Assembly (NCBI GenBank): GCA_031272765.1
Contig: JAISTD010000224.1
Coordinates: 1 to 36,408, forward strand
Length of the DNA stretch: 36,408 bases
Origin: Candidatus Methanovirga australis
Lineage (GTDB): Archaea; Methanobacteriota; Methanobacteria; Methanobacteriales; Methanobacteriaceae
Direction: 5' to 3'
Under the pieces are notes generated by a model. The model made no database searches. It saw only the letters and a list, made by a program, of their open reading frames with translations, and was not told where the DNA came from. A program made the position numbers and the translations under genes. Numbering within the stretch: the stretch's first letter is position 1; each line of letters begins with the position of its first letter. Below are positions 36,323 through 36,408 of the stretch, in pieces.

Positions 36323-36408
36323 TTAATTTATTGAAGTCCAATGTTCGTAAATCCATTTTTCAGCACACTTTGTATATTTTAAAAAATTTTCAAATCCATT
36401 TACAACTT
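36323..36408 (-). CDS. C-terminal end of an unidentified protein, cut by window edge
   Basis: A minus-strand frame enters from the right edge and reads VVNGFENFLKYTKCAEKWIY then EHWTSIN and a stop at 36323-36325. Trp- and Cys-containing sequence is unusual for noncoding DNA here, so a real gene is likely. The family cannot be named from 27 residues; a transposase is one possibility. Confidence 0.45.
   Translation of the reverse strand, partial: VVNGFENFLKYTKCAEKWIYEHWTSIN

Overview
The window reads as chromosome of a very AT-rich methanogenic archaeon, most likely Methanobrevibacter or a close relative in Methanobacteriales. Evidence: a methanogenesis marker 7 protein, IorAB, an archaeal-type SecF-SecD pair, pyrI, an archaeal RibD-C-like reductase, UPF0058 and DUF5654 proteins, TATA-box promoters, GGAGG/GGTG ribosome sites, Asn/Lys/Ile-rich proteins and an adhesin-like surface protein. 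No tRNA, rRNA or CRISPR array was seen.

Layout. 1-3.9 kb: the tail of a truncated gene, then minus-strand metabolic genes (riboflavin/F420-type pyrimidine reductase, hisF, dapF, an M50 membrane protease) with a decayed Rpn-nuclease fragment. 3.9-5.6 kb: a gene-free stretch rich in small hairpins, ending in a frameshifted transposase remnant. 5.6-11.9 kb: minus-strand cluster of a DegT-like PLP enzyme, sugar/cofactor-type nucleotidyltransferase, DUF5654, pyrF and UPF0058, then a U32-family Fe-S protein with a RimI-like acetyltransferase. 12.4-17.3 kb: a ModE/LysR-like regulator, a tiny membrane peptide missed by the ORF track, two palindromic operator-like sites, and an RHH regulator followed by iorA and iorB. 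17.4-19.4 kb: lineage-specific small proteins, including an Asn-rich tail-anchored protein and an orphan RHH protein.

19.7-22.75 kb is a mobile-element graveyard: a frameshifted transposase 5' part (IS1182-like) abuts a complete-looking but decayed 1.38 kb ISH3-like element, followed by a broken PIN-domain toxin and a truncated partner running into the 3' end of gatA. 22.7-30.8 kb is core: gatA, pyrI, secD, secF, a membrane metallophosphoesterase, mmp7 and truA. 30.8-36.4 kb is accessory again: an Rpn-family nuclease with an odd start, an adhesin-like protein, and a vapBC toxin-antitoxin pair bracketed by two short terminal-inverted-repeat elements and by 230-bp direct repeats.

The signals least explained by ordinary annotation are: (1) a family of ~40-nt units made of two hairpins joined by TTAG, whose stem sequences differ between units while pairing is kept; (2) a strongly over-represented palindrome AATAGCTATT, 16 exact copies by hand count; (3) the TIR-bounded vapBC cassette; (4) paired operator-like palindromes ahead of the RHH-iorAB operon.
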